Both the position numbers and the translations under genes were made by a program. Under the pieces are notes generated by a model, which saw only the letters and a program-made list of their open reading frames with translations, made no database searches and was not told the origin of the DNA. 64,000 nucleotides of DNA from Prinsepia uniflora (taxonomy: Eukaryota; Streptophyta; Magnoliopsida; Rosales; Rosaceae). Shown here piece after piece: positions 1 through 9,981 of this stretch. The number at the start of each line of letters is the position of its first letter. Within the stretch, counting starts at the first letter, position 1. The stretch spans positions 19,291,137 to 19,355,136 of the forward strand of contig CM064863.1 of assembly GCA_032719365.1 (NCBI GenBank). Direction: 5' to 3'.

Positions 1-423
1 TCTTCTCGACTTTGATGGAGGGCTTTCATTTTCACTTGGGTAGCCATTCCCACTGTCTTTCCAGTTTTTAACTGTCTTGTTATATCCTGGAGACTGGTTC
101 TCTTTTATGGGAGATTCAATCTTCGTGTTCACTCTCTTTCCTAAGGATATTCTTCTTGACTTTGACGGAGGGCTTTCGTTTTCACTCATGAAGTCATTCT
201 CACTATCGTTCCAGCTATTATTGACTGTTGTCTTTTTATAGCCTGGAGATTGTGTCCCTTTTGGTTGCTTAACCAACGAAATTCTTCGCAACTTTGATGA
301 GGGGCTCACACTAACACAGCCAAGGTCATCGTCAATATCTTTCAGTAGATCTCCTGAGGGCCCCAATTTTTTCTGAGCTGAACACAATCGCGTCACAACA
401 TCAATCGCTTCTTGGTTGCCAAC
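1..423 (-). repeat. Internal duplication in the PP2C C-terminal tail
   Basis: The last visible exon repeats a block of roughly 40-50 codons. Both copies hold a Q-S-P-G-Y-(K/N)-K-T segment, an N-S/N-W-(N/K)-D-S segment, and S-E-N-E-S-P-P-S-K-S-R-R. A third, more distant version begins the tail as S-P-S-S-K-L-R-R-I-S-L. At the DNA level the unit starting near 1 recurs near 151 (about 150 bp apart) and again, weaker, near 270. The units are rich in Ser-Pro and basic residues, as in disordered phosphorylatable tails. The window edge cuts the array, so the total copy number is unknown. Confidence 0.75.
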
Positions 424-2312
424 CTAGGACCAATAGTCAAAACCAGAATTAGCAAGGACAGGCTTTCATAAAATTCGACAGGAATGTACACTCAGATATG
501 ACATTTATGCATTTCCACTCTCTTCCTAGGATATATATTTCGTATTTTTCATGCAGTTGCATTTATGAAAAACATTAGGTTCTTCAGGCCAATGAGATAT
601 AGAGTTTACTACTAAAACTTGCATAATAGATTGGATAATGGATCGTGAAATATTCAATTACTAAGTGAATGATTTAAACTTCATGGAGTTTCACGAGGAC
701 TGTACAAGTTCATAACAAATGTTGAACTCTATCAAAATAAGTTGATCCTTTGTATTGCTTGAAATCCTAAGGGTTGTCATGATCGTTAATGCTGCAAAAG
801 TGAAAACAAATGGAAACTTATAAACCTAATAAGGGAACCTAACCCAAGTGTTTTATCTTAAAACCTATGACATCCAATATAAACTAAGATCACAAATATC
901 CATCTACAAAAAGCAAGTCAAAACATAGAAATTACATGCATGAAAATTTTGCATAGTACCTCTCCCCACAGGCCATCCGAAGCTAAAACAAGAAACTCCA
1001 TGTCTGGAGTCAGCTGTAGGATCTTTGTTTCGGGCTCAGCCAGCACCCAGTCCTTCAGATGAGCATCTCCAATGCTTCTAGAAACAGAAAGAACCCCATG
1101 AACTCTCCATGCTCCTCTATGGAACTCCACATATCCTCCCTAATTACAATATCACCAAGGGTTGCCATCAAAATATCTCTAAGTTGTGTCATATCATCTG
1201 TCAGCACTATATAATGTAATTCAGACAATGTTAAATACCTCATCCTCTATTCTTTTGCGTTCATCCTCCTGTTCCGCACTATGATCTATTGTGAGAGCTT
1301 CTGCCACTCCACCCCTACAAAGAACAGCCCTGCAATCTCCCAAGTTTGAAATAACGACCTCCTGCCCTTCAATTAAGGCTGTGACACAGCAGGTACCACT
1401 TCCTAAACCCTATATTTAGTAATCACTTAGAATCATCAATTGCCATTGATTTCCATCATACAAAGTTCAAGGAAAGAAAACCAGGTATTGGTGTGAAAAC
1501 CATTTCTATGAATCAGGGCTAATCATCAGCGGAGTTTTCGAACCAAATCTCCCCGGAATTCGCCAATTTCCATTTTGAATGTCACATTCACACCTCTAGC
1601 ATTTCAGTCATGAACATTAAATAGGGATTTAGATTCCATGTTTGAAATTACCTGTTTCAAGAACTCCTGGTCGGTTTTCAGATACCCAGCTTTAACTGCC
1701 TCTTCTATTTCTGTATGTATTTCCGTCATTTCAAGTATATTGTTATGCAAATGCTCAGCAACAAAATCTGCAGCCTTCTTCCCACCATGTCCATCATAGA
1801 CTCCAAAAAAGCCCTACAGTTTGGCAACCTAGAAAAATGAAATTTGAAACTCTGACGCAAACTGTTAAGAACCCAAGGGTAGAACTTCCCCAAACCTAGC
1901 TCAAAGGGAAGGGAGCCTCCTTTAACATTATCTATTTTTCCAATGTGGGACAATTGGGTCCTAACACAAACAAATTTTAAAAAAAAAAATTGCGTTAAGG
2001 GTTTGAGCAGTTTGTTCACCTTGTTTGAGTTGCTGCCTTGAAAGAAAGAAACAATCTTGTGGTTATCTTCCATAAACGTTTTCTTGCCCTTGGTAGAGGA
2101 GACCCCAGCTCCAATCCCACTGAAGCACACGGCGGTGTCCATTTGAGGCGTGAACTCTCGGACCTTTTCGGTTTTAATTTAATTTCTTGCAAAACGTTTG
2201 GGATCTCAATCTTCGGGGGTCTCTTCCGCTTCAGGAAAGACGAAACGCTCATGGGATCGGCGGTAACCGGTGGAGACTGGGAATGCGAAACAGCGAGGTT
2301 TGAGCTCGGCAT
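1..2312 (-). CDS. Protein phosphatase 2C, PP2C14-like (At1g67820 type), five exons seen, 3' end outside window
   Basis: Metal-dependent Ser/Thr phosphatase that dephosphorylates phosphoproteins; its plant target is unknown. Exons by GT-AG junctions are 2312-2020, 1813-1652, 1409-1239, 1139-960 and 423-1 (partial), all joining in phase 0. Exon 1 encodes KRKRPPKIEIPNVLQEI and then GKKTFMEDNHKIV (first metal motif). Exon 2 encodes GFFGVYDGHGGKKAADFVAE, exon 3 CCVTALIEGQ and NLGDCRAVLC, exon 4 GAWRVHGVLSVSRSIGDAHLK and FLVLASDGLWGE, and exon 5 NQEAIDVV followed by a Ser/Arg-rich tail. The tail motif SPSSKLRRISLVK and exon 4 match what I recall of Arabidopsis PP2C14. Oddity: the exon 1 segment before codon QEI and the segment from ATG 2142 onward are in different frames, so one base appears missing near 2172-2175. 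I chose the ATG at 2312 because conserved sequence starts soon after it. ATG 2142 is an alternative that would lose the N-terminus but keep the whole catalytic domain. Confidence 0.93.
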
Positions 2313-2368
2313 TGCTGTAGAAAATAGAAAAGTAGAGAAAAGAGATGCAGAAACAGAGACACCAACGG

Positions 2369-2376
2369 CTATATAG
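2369..2376 (-). promoter_or_regulatory. Candidate TATA box of the PP2C gene
   Basis: The octamer CTATATAG lies about 57 bases upstream of the chosen ATG (2312). It is followed on the minus strand by a pyrimidine-rich leader typical of a plant 5' UTR. No other TATA-like motif sits better, but no transcript evidence is available. Confidence 0.35.
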
Positions 2377-2664
2377 AATATAACAGAAAAGAAAGTAATG
2401 GGGGTGGGATGAAGTTGGGGGAGACGGGGAGTCAAAGGCAAGGGATTGGAAAGCGGCAGTTACTGTCAGGGTTCGTCGGTTCAAACTAAGAGCCGTTAGA
2501 AGTGTGGTCAAAAGTTTGAACTCAATTTGGTTCGACAAAATTATCCCGGATTAATTTTCATCTTTCACTGGAAAACCAGACATTTCAGATTTTGAGTCTA
2601 TTGCTCTATAGCAACGTTTGACTTTTTTATTAACCAAAAAATGCATGTGACAATTGTCGTAGTC
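2377..2664. other. PP2C upstream flank, no gene seen
   Basis: Moderately AT-rich sequence between the phosphatase gene and the poly-A end of the LINE. An in-frame upstream ATG at 2441 would add a hydrophobic leader to the phosphatase, but it lies upstream of the TATA-like motif. The remaining promoter must fit into about 350 bases or lie beyond the repeats. Confidence 0.5.
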
Positions 2665-2861
2665 AGTACATCTTTTTTTTTATCTAAAGAAGTAATTCAT
2701 TGATATAGTCGAGAGACATTATAAGTATTTGGTAGCGCTTATAAAACTCAGTATGTGAGAAATTCGATAAGGGAAAATAAATACCTCTGCAAAACACAGA
2801 AATAAAACAGTGAAAATTAATCCTATATATCCCTCTCAACCCACGGTGGGAACATAGGTCC

Positions 2862-3300
2862 CTAACCCGTTCTCTCCTGAGTGTTGCTGCCCTGCTGAGC
2901 TAAGCCATAAGCAACTAAATTGGCCACTTGGGGTGCCACAACTACCCTATCCAAAGGGATCCTAATGGCCTCCAAAAAATCTGCAACCTCTCTAGCTACC
3001 AAACCGAAGGGTGCCCACAGATGGTATGTTGATGTAATAATACTAACAGTCTCCATATAATCAGTCTCCACAAGTACATCTTGGATCCCTAACCACTGGA
3101 TTTGAAGCAGGCCATGATGGATGGCCTCAATTTCAGTGGACACAACAGAACCACCTAAGGGCCCTGGTCCAGAAAATCCTACCAAGACATTACCATACGA
3201 GTCTCGCACCACCCCCCAACTCCCCGACAAAGGGACTCCGGACTAATTGCGGCATCACAATTAAGTTTAGTAGTCCCCTCTTGAGACTTGGTCCACCTAG
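2862..3300 (-). pseudogene. LINE RNase H domain remnant
   Basis: The minus strand reads KLNCDAAISPE and then, after a frame change, GVVRDSYGNVLVGFSG, TEIEAIHHGLLQIQWLG, VLVETDYMETVSII and ANLVAYGLAQQG. This is the order of the plant LINE RNase H (RVT_3) domain: first Asp strand, Glu helix, second Asp in VETD, and the C-terminal AN..A..LA..G motif. The frame change near 3230 shows it is broken. It degraded the RNA of the RNA-DNA hybrid during LINE copying. Confidence 0.85.
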
Positions 3301-4029
3301 CCTCCTGTACACGCGAGGCTCCAACACAAATCCATTGTAAAATAAAGTACTATGAATGTGCAGCCATAGTTGCCTCGTAAACCGCTTTCAAACTCACCAC
3401 TTGCAAATCATGCACCATTTTATTCCTCCAATTCCAAACATGCCAACTATTAAAAACAAATTGCTCAAGTTGAGCAGCGACCAAGTGGTAAATAGCATAA
3501 CCAAACAAAACAACAACACCACCCGAGGTGGGAAAACTAGTCTACGGGAACAGGAGAAGTCTCCACACCTCCTTACTACGTTTACAACCCCAAATTGCGT
3601 GAAAGCCATCTTCTGGCTGCTTCCCACATCGACAACAGAGAACTGAAGTAGCCACCTTACGAGTGACCAGGTTGTAGGCCATAAGCAAGATCGCAAAACA
3701 GGCTCACCAAGCAAACAGTTTAATTTTATTTGGAACTCTCATCTTCCAAAGATGTTTCCAAAGACTCGCACTCTAAACTTCATCAGAGCACTCAACACCC
3801 CTTAACCTACCAACCCAAAGACAATATGCAATGGCATAGCTGGATTTGACCGTATACTTTCCTGTCTTTGAGTAATACCAGTAGGGCCCATCAAGGAAAG
3901 AAGCATGTCAAGGCAAGGAGATGCTGCAAATGTCCCGGACATCTTCCACACAAAAGGCTGCCTCTAACAGGTAATAGTTCTACCCCCTCTCAAGAAGAAG
4001 CAGAGAGGACACCATGGCATCACCAGGAA

Positions 4030-4330
4030 GTCCCTGATTCAATATAGGCTAAAAAGTTCTAGGACGTGGTATCCACTTATCACGGAAAACTCCCACAGAA
4101 TCTGCCAAACCCACTCTACAGAGCAAACCTGGAAACCCCAACGGGAACCCTTTCACCGCGCTTTTCTTGATAACATCCCGACCCCCATAGAATAGACTGC
4201 CACACAAAAGAAGGAGCTGACCCCGTCTCAACCTCCATAAAATCCCTATTAGGATAGTACCGAGCTTTCATCATCCGAGCTAAAAGGGATCCCGGTTGTT
4301 CCAACAACTGCTAGGCCTGTTTAGCCACAA
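4030..4330 (-). pseudogene. LINE ORF2 segment between RT and zinc-binding region
   Basis: Two overlapping minus frames read LLARMMKARYYPNRDFMEVE and then PSFVWQSILWG, followed by a second-frame segment ending in FRDKWIPRP. These are the familiar L-x-(A/K)-x-KARYYP...F...PSF.W.SIL.G...W.PRP motifs found after the reverse transcriptase in plant L1 elements. A frameshift separates the two parts. Confidence 0.8.
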
Positions 4331-4372
4331 TATCATGATTAAAAAACTCAAAATTCTTAAAACTGAAACACT

Positions 4373-4392
4373 CCCCCCCCCCCCCCCCCCCC
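4373..4392. repeat. C20 homopolymer
   Basis: A run of 20 C residues inside the LINE; it is a G-run on the LINE coding strand. Confidence 0.95.
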
Positions 4393-4543
4393 TTCTCAAT
4401 TTTGGGCAACACAGCTTGTCTCATCACACCCAATGGATGCTAATCTTCCCAGATTTACTCCACTAGAACCTAGCAATTTCGGCTGAGAGCTCAAGATAGG
4501 GAGACCTTGGGAGGCGAAATATGCTCATCATATAGGTGGGAAA

Positions 4544-5066
4544 TGTCAGGACCCGACCCTCCTCGGTCAGGAACCGACTCTAGCATGATATTGTCCGCTT
4601 TAGGCCTCCTCGCTCTCACGGTTTTGTTTTCGGGAGCTCACGGTGCAACTTCCCAAGAGGTCACCCATCATAGAATTGCACCAACCTCAACTCGCTTAAG
4701 TTTGGAGTTCCAACCGAACCCAAAGCCACTGAGTTCCCAAAAGGCCTCGTTTAAATCAGAGTTGCGCAGCAGCCCACTCTATCTAATACGATCTTGTCCC
4801 CTTTGGACTCGCTAGAAACACCAGCCCAGTCAACAGGGTTTTGTTCCTGGGAGGTCACAGTGCAACTTCCCAGTTGGTCACCTATCATGGGATTGCACCA
4901 GCCTCCACTCGCTTAACTTTGGAGTTCCAACCGAACCCAAAGCAACTGAGCTCCCAAAAGCCTCGTGCTAGATACGTATGTGCCTACACTTTTAAGGCAC
5001 ACCACTATTCCCCCCTCGCTTGAATGTGAGATCGTTCATCGTTCCTTCCAGGACACGGGTCTTACA
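4544..5066 (-). mobile_element. Cassandra-type TRIM solo LTR with 5S rRNA-like sequence
   Basis: Starts TGTCAGGACC and ends GGGTCTTACA, like the LTRs of the full element at 35415-36196. Flanking GGAAA (left) and GGAAG (right) fit a decayed 5-bp target duplication. On the minus strand it contains 5S rRNA-like stretches, with AAGTTAAGCGAGTGGAGGCT (box A region) and GGTGACCAACTGGGAAGT (box C region). Unlike the other copy it holds the 5S-like block twice, at about 4630-4745 and 4840-4965. This makes it about 165 bp longer than the 355-bp LTRs below. No internal domain is seen. Confidence 0.8.
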
Positions 5067-5328
5067 GGAAGTGCATGAGCCACCGCTTTAAATAGAACTT
5101 CCTTACCAACCACAGACAACAATTTAGCATTCTAGGTAGCCATCCTACTATGTAGGCATCCCAAAACCTTCCAAATATCTTTCATTTATTGCACCCGGTG
5201 ATCGTAGGAAGCCTAAGATATTTTTTTTGTGAAAATGCACAATCTGAACACCAGACAGTGTAGAGATCAGACGTTTCAAATCAGAGCAGTGCCTGGACTA
5301 AAACATGCATCAGACTTCTCAAAATTAA

Positions 5329-5869
5329 TCAACTGACCGGAAACCCACTTATACCTGTGCAAAACCTCCTGAAGTTTTTGAAATTCCCCCAGCCACGCAT
5401 TACCGAATAGCAAACTATCATCAACAAATAACAAATGAGAGATGGGGGGGGGGGGGGGGGGGGGGGCGATGTCACTGTCACCCCATGAATTCGCCTTTCC
5501 CCATATGCTTTAGAGAGGAGTGTCGAGAGACCCTTTGCATAAATCAGAAATAGATAAGGAGATAAGGGGTCACCTTGCTTTAGCCCCCTAGTCGGCACTA
5601 TACATCCTATAGCATATCCCCGAACCTATACTACATAGCTAACTGTGGACACACAATCCATAATAAGACTAACCAAATGTACATTATACCCAAGCCTAAG
5701 AAGCATACCCTCCAAAAATTGTCATTCAACCGGATCATAAACCTTAGACATATCATGTTTCAGGATCATCCTTTTCAAATTACTACTACCCCACCGTCAA
5801 ATTGCATGGATAGACTCAAAAGCAACCAATATATTATTAGTAATGAAAAGACAAAGAACAAAAGCAGTC
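5329..5869 (-). pseudogene. LINE reverse transcriptase fragment
   Basis: The minus strand reads TAFVLCLFITNNILVAFESI, then HDMSKVYDPVE followed by a stop, LEGMLLRLGYNVHLVSLIM, RGLKQGDPLSPYLFLIY, and a damaged version of the LLFADD-x-LLF block. These are reverse transcriptase blocks in the right order. The catalytic F-A-D-D block is garbled around a 23-bp homopolymer at 5444-5466. Several stops make it non-functional. Confidence 0.88.
5444..5466. repeat. G23 homopolymer
   Basis: A run of 23 G residues interrupting the LINE reverse transcriptase near its catalytic block. On the LINE strand it is a C-run that translates as polyproline, clearly a secondary expansion. Confidence 0.95.
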
Positions 5870-6876
5870 TGATAGTACTTGTAAATATTTTATGCGTACT
5901 ATTAAGTGTATTTCTCGATACTGTTGATTTATGGATGATTTTACGGGAATTGTCTGATGCACATTTACGAGATATTTGCTGATACTTTGTTTTGGATTTA
6001 TTCTGAATTTTGGTCTTGGTTTTGGAATTGAAATGAATTCTAAGAATATGATCTTGATATTTGAGTCATGATTTCTTGGTATCTGAGATGTGATATGATG
6101 TGTTGTGAGAGCCTTCCTTGGGATGTCGGATTGGTTGAACGATCTCAACTGTTAAGGTAATGCTCCATAGTTCTCGAGACCGATATTATGATGGGTAGTC
6201 TCAGACATCAAGGTCATGCTCCATAGTTCTAGAGACTAGTGAAAAGTCTCAGACGTCGAGGTAATGCTCTATAGTTCCTGAGACTTAGACTGTGACTTAG
6301 ACGTCGAGTTGGACTCCGTAGTTCTTGAGCTGGTTCACACTCGAACGTCGAGCTGGACTCCGTAGTTCCCGAGTGGATAGTGCATATTTGATATGATGAT
6401 TTGGCTTATAGGCATTGAGGATGGACTGATTGTGTATGTATGATTGTGGCCATGGTTTCTGATATGGTTTTTATGTGAACTTGTTTTCTGGTATTTTCTG
6501 GATTTTCTACTATTTCATGTATTTCAAGGCTTTGCGTTTTATTGATTGTTTATTGGGTTTATGTAATTCTCTTATGGATGCATATTTTTCTAAAACGGAG
6601 GGTAATGATTACTTGTATTTGATAATTATGTTTTTGGAACTATGTTTAAAATATTTCTTTTTAGGTCCATTCACAAAATTTTCTTGATTTTGAAAACCTC
6701 CAGGTCAGATGCATGAGAACCAAGGCTATCTAAGAAGCGGAGGCGTGAGCTTTGAGAATACGAGTATCTCTTGTCTAACAAGATTTTGAGAATGATTTTG
6801 GCATTTGGTGCACTTGTTAGACGGATGCAGGGCCCGGGTATGGTTTATAACGTGTTTTCAGGGTCAAGTATTGTCA
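5870..6876 (+). repeat. Element C 5' LTR, 5'-truncated
   Basis: About 1 kb equivalent to the end of the LTR; it ends in TGTCA at 6876. It matches 23196-23653, 33092-33311 and 52040-52284 in sequence and order. The missing first 1.6-1.7 kb were lost at the junction with the LINE. It contains a short tandem array with GACGTC cores at about 6160-6375. Confidence 0.82.
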
Positions 6877-6879
6877 ACT

Positions 6880-6900
6880 TGGTAGCAGAGCCTAGGTTCT
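6880..6900 (+). promoter_or_regulatory. Primer-binding site, tRNA-iMet (one mismatch)
   Basis: TGGTAGCAGAGCCTAGGTTC begins three bases after the LTR end. The standard plant initiator-Met PBS is TGGTATCAGAGC, so one base differs (T to G). It primes minus-strand cDNA synthesis. Confidence 0.85.
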
Positions 6901-6920
6901 GAGGTGTGCTTGAAATTATC

Positions 6921-7055
6921 ATGCCTCCAAGATGTGAGCCTCGTGCACGGCCTAGTAATGAGATGAGTAGAAGTGCCCTGGGGCATTTTAGAACTGGACA
7001 CGAGTTGGTTGTCGGTGATACGTGTTGCTCACATCAGCCACCTGGTTTGAATTGA
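6921..7055 (+). pseudogene. Gag N-terminal remnant of element C
   Basis: A 44-codon frame starting MPPRCEPRARPSNEMSRS and ending in TGA. Ty3-type gag proteins of plants often begin M-P-P-R-R/C with a basic stretch, and the position just after the PBS fits. No capsid domain follows, so the rest was lost or replaced. Confidence 0.55.
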
Positions 7056-9800
7056 AATGTTATATGTGTAGTATGACTATTTGTTTTCTCGACATATGTG
7101 ATGTTGGATTGGATGATTGGTGTGATTAATGAATGTCACGCACTGATAAGTGAAACAATTGTGTGACTCTGGATAATAAGTGAAAGTCCCAGTTTTTGTC
7201 ACCATGTTGGACCCAAGTGTGCTAACGTATACGTTTCTCAGTTGGAGTAAGTGCTTGAGGTTTAATATAAGGAAAGGCCTTATAACGGGTCCGACATGTG
7301 TATAGTGATTTTGGGTTGATGTTGTCTAATGGCCTTAGGTGGTTGATGTATTGTCGTAGATTGCGAAGATTGAAACAAAACTATGACAGGTTGGATATGA
7401 ATCAAGATACTAGGCTTAGAAAGAATCCGAAGGCGGAAATAATGTAATAATTCAACTAATGAAATAGGGTTCAAGTTGAAACCCGAAGTAGTGTTCTGAG
7501 CTGGGTAATTCTTGTTTTTGAGCATATAAACAAGATTGAATATTAAAATCAGGTGTTTTAACAAAGGTAATAAGTATAAGCTAAATAGCCCCTGCCTTGG
7601 GTAAGTGACTTGTTGGAGTAACTTAGGAGTTCTAAATACTCCAGGGAAGTCGAACTGTGAATTAAATGTTCTAAGTTGGAAAATGAAGTAACCCATCAGT
7701 TGGGATCAGGTTATTGTGAGTTGTTAATGATATTGCTTGGATTAAGTATATTCCACCAATGTTATAGAATCGTAAAGGTATACATTGTTGGTTGACGGAA
7801 CCAAGATGAATCCTAAATAAAACCGAGGTAGCAATCCATTGGGAATAGTGAAAGTTAGAAGGTTTAAGCATGCTTGTAGTGTTTAGATTCATGGTTCATG
7901 GGTTAGATTTAAGGCGACAAAGAAGTTGTGTATTACGTAAAGTCCGAGTATACTCTTACTTGCATTTTGTTGACTAGAGTGTCTAGAAGTTACTAAAGCG
8001 GAACCTGAAATGGACAATTAGAATTTTTGACATTACAGGCCATATAAATTACTTAAAGTGTGTGGTGGTTGTTATGGTTTCCTAGTCAATGACTGGTTTG
8101 AGACTCAATTGTTTGTTGTTTATTTTCATTGTATGCTTATATATTTATCAAGTGTAAAGGTTCTTGTATACATGAATGTTGAGTTAAATTGTTTTGCATA
8201 CGACGGGGAACTTGTAATGGTGGGTAAAGGTTTGAAGAGATAGGCCTTTAGAGGAAAGTACAAGACTTCACGGACTGCAAAAGGTTAAAGCATTTCTCCA
8301 CGTAGAGAATTTAAGAAAATCATATAGAGTTGGTAACATTCGAGTAGTATACTTGTGATTCCTAAGATGCATTTTAAAATAATGCTATTAGTGAGCTAGA
8401 CAGAGTTGAAAGATGACAAATTGATATAGGATCATTATGGTATGACAATAGCAAAGTAATTAAGTGATGGAAACCAAGTAGAGTTTTATAAGTGGTTAGA
8501 ACCCTGAGTAGCTGTCAGGTTTGTTTAACGATGGAATTGGTAGTTTCAGCTTCTAAGGATCTAGGGAAGTTGTGATACAATTTGGACGATTGTTAGCCGA
8601 AGTGAAAAGTTTCATATTGTACCATTTGTGAATTGTCGATTGACGAGACTAAGAAAATATGGGCAATTGCTAAGTAGTGTTTTAACAAAATGAGTAAAAG
8701 TCAGGAAGATTTTACTTTTTAGTGTAGCTAGTCATCCTTGGATAGATAATTAGCTCAAAAGGTTATGCAGATTTGGGGAAACATGGTAGATGGGTTAAAT
8801 GGTTAAGCAGATGTGAAATCGGGAAGGATGAATTAAGACTACGATGCCTTCTATTAAAATACGTATGTGGTGTCATGAATTCAGACATTGATAATATTCT
8901 TGAACTTGAGTAAGAATATTAGTTGGTTTACGAAAAGTTAAAAAGTGAGAATTATATGTTCGGAAGGTAAGTGGAAAGTGAAATGTTAAGTAATGAATAG
9001 GACTTTCAAAGAAAGCATGTTGTTTCAAGCCCAAGTTTGGTTGTGTCATGTCGATGCGAAATGGAAGTTTTACATGAATTAAAGATGAATACTTCATGGT
9101 ACTTCGTAGATATGATGTTGAGTTTAATTTCAGCTAGTAATCTTTTGACTTGGAAAGTGATTAGCACAGTCTCCAAGCTAGTTTGCGGATTGGTCGTTAA
9201 GATGGATATTTGGGCATCAAGAATTGGTTAGGTGAATTGTTTATTTTGGTTTTGTTGCATCTCACATGTTTATCATACAGTCGTGTGACCCGAGGTTGTT
9301 GAATTGGAAATAGAAAGTTCTTTTCATAGATAAAGTTCTAAGCGTCTCAAATGGTGAATATGTGATTTGAAACGTATATGAATATTGTGTACATTTCATC
9401 TTAGGCGAAACCTAGAAATTAGTGAAATCTTGACTGATAAGGTCTGGGATGTATGTTTGATAAGGTATTTCGTGTTTGGGTTAATGATTAAGTCTATTTG
9501 GCTAGAAGAGGCCATGCTTGAAAATAGTAATGAGATTTTTGACATATCCATATGTAATGGGTATGCTCTTGGACATTATTGGATGATACTGAATTTAGTT
9601 CTAGGGTGTTTTATGTGAATAGTTAGACTCCTCAAGACTTTTGAGTGACTTTCGATAGGAAATTGATGGGTTGGTTGATATTTAACAACTCAATTATCCA
9701 ATTGGAGTTTAAATTGGAATTGTTCTCAGACGAGGAACCTATTGGTGTGTTAGCTATACATTGTAGAACCATTCACCAAATTTTGAGGACTAATTTTCTT
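7056..9800 (+). mobile_element. Element C internal region, non-coding
   Basis: About 2.7 kb of AT-rich sequence. Both strands give only short ORFs, and none shows protease, reverse transcriptase, RNase H or integrase motifs. The region is bounded by a PBS and a PPT, so the element looks like a non-autonomous derivative. Alternatively its pol region decayed beyond recognition. Confidence 0.6.
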
Positions 9801-9814
9801 TAAGGAGGTTAGGT
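9801..9814 (+). promoter_or_regulatory. Polypurine tract of element C
   Basis: Purine-rich TAAGGAGGTTAGGT immediately precedes TGTAATGACCC, the start of the 3' LTR at 9815. The preceding GAGGAC plus TAATT fits the conserved tail of this retroelement group. Confidence 0.6.
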
Positions 9815-9981
9815 TGTAATGACCCAGAAGCTCGAGGAAAACAAAAAGTGGAAAATTTAGTGGAAATGACAATTTTTCCCTTGAAAAAATCCAAATGTTG
9901 ACTCTTTGACCAGGACATCTTTTGGGGAATTCGAAAATACTGATATGAAGGTCTCTGTCTCCTGAATACATAGACATGCGG
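9815..9981 (+). repeat. Element C 3' LTR, piece 1
   Basis: Begins TGTAATGACCC, matching the LTR start at 52285 (TATAATGACCC), and stops where the inverted LTR at 9982 starts. The last five bases, TGCGG, are the left target duplication of the insertion at 9982-21624. Confidence 0.8.

Larger units (their letters stand above)
2665..5869 (-). mobile_element. Degenerate L1-type LINE (non-LTR retrotransposon), 5'-truncated
   Basis: Read on the minus strand, the segment gives an ORF2 in order: reverse transcriptase (5869-5330), connection and thumb-like region (about 4330-4030), a Cys-rich reverse-transcriptase zinc-binding-like region (about 3710-3400), and RNase H (about 3300-2862). It ends in an A-run, seen as T9 near 2670 on the plus strand. 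Stops and frameshifts are frequent, so it is inactive. The 5' end stops at about 5869 inside the reverse transcriptase, as expected for incomplete target-primed reverse transcription or later deletion. A Cassandra solo LTR (4544-5066) interrupts it. The left boundary is set by the A-run, the right by the start of LTR homology. Confidence 0.85.

Noticed and set aside
2312..2441. Upstream in-frame ATG at 2441 giving the phosphatase a hydrophobic leader
   Set aside because: It lies upstream of the TATA-like motif at 2369-2376, and the leader does not resemble the known N-terminus of this phosphatase type.
9037..9618. Plus-strand ORFs of 64-77 residues in the element C interior
   Set aside because: AT-rich random frames with no similarity to retroelement proteins and no supporting context.
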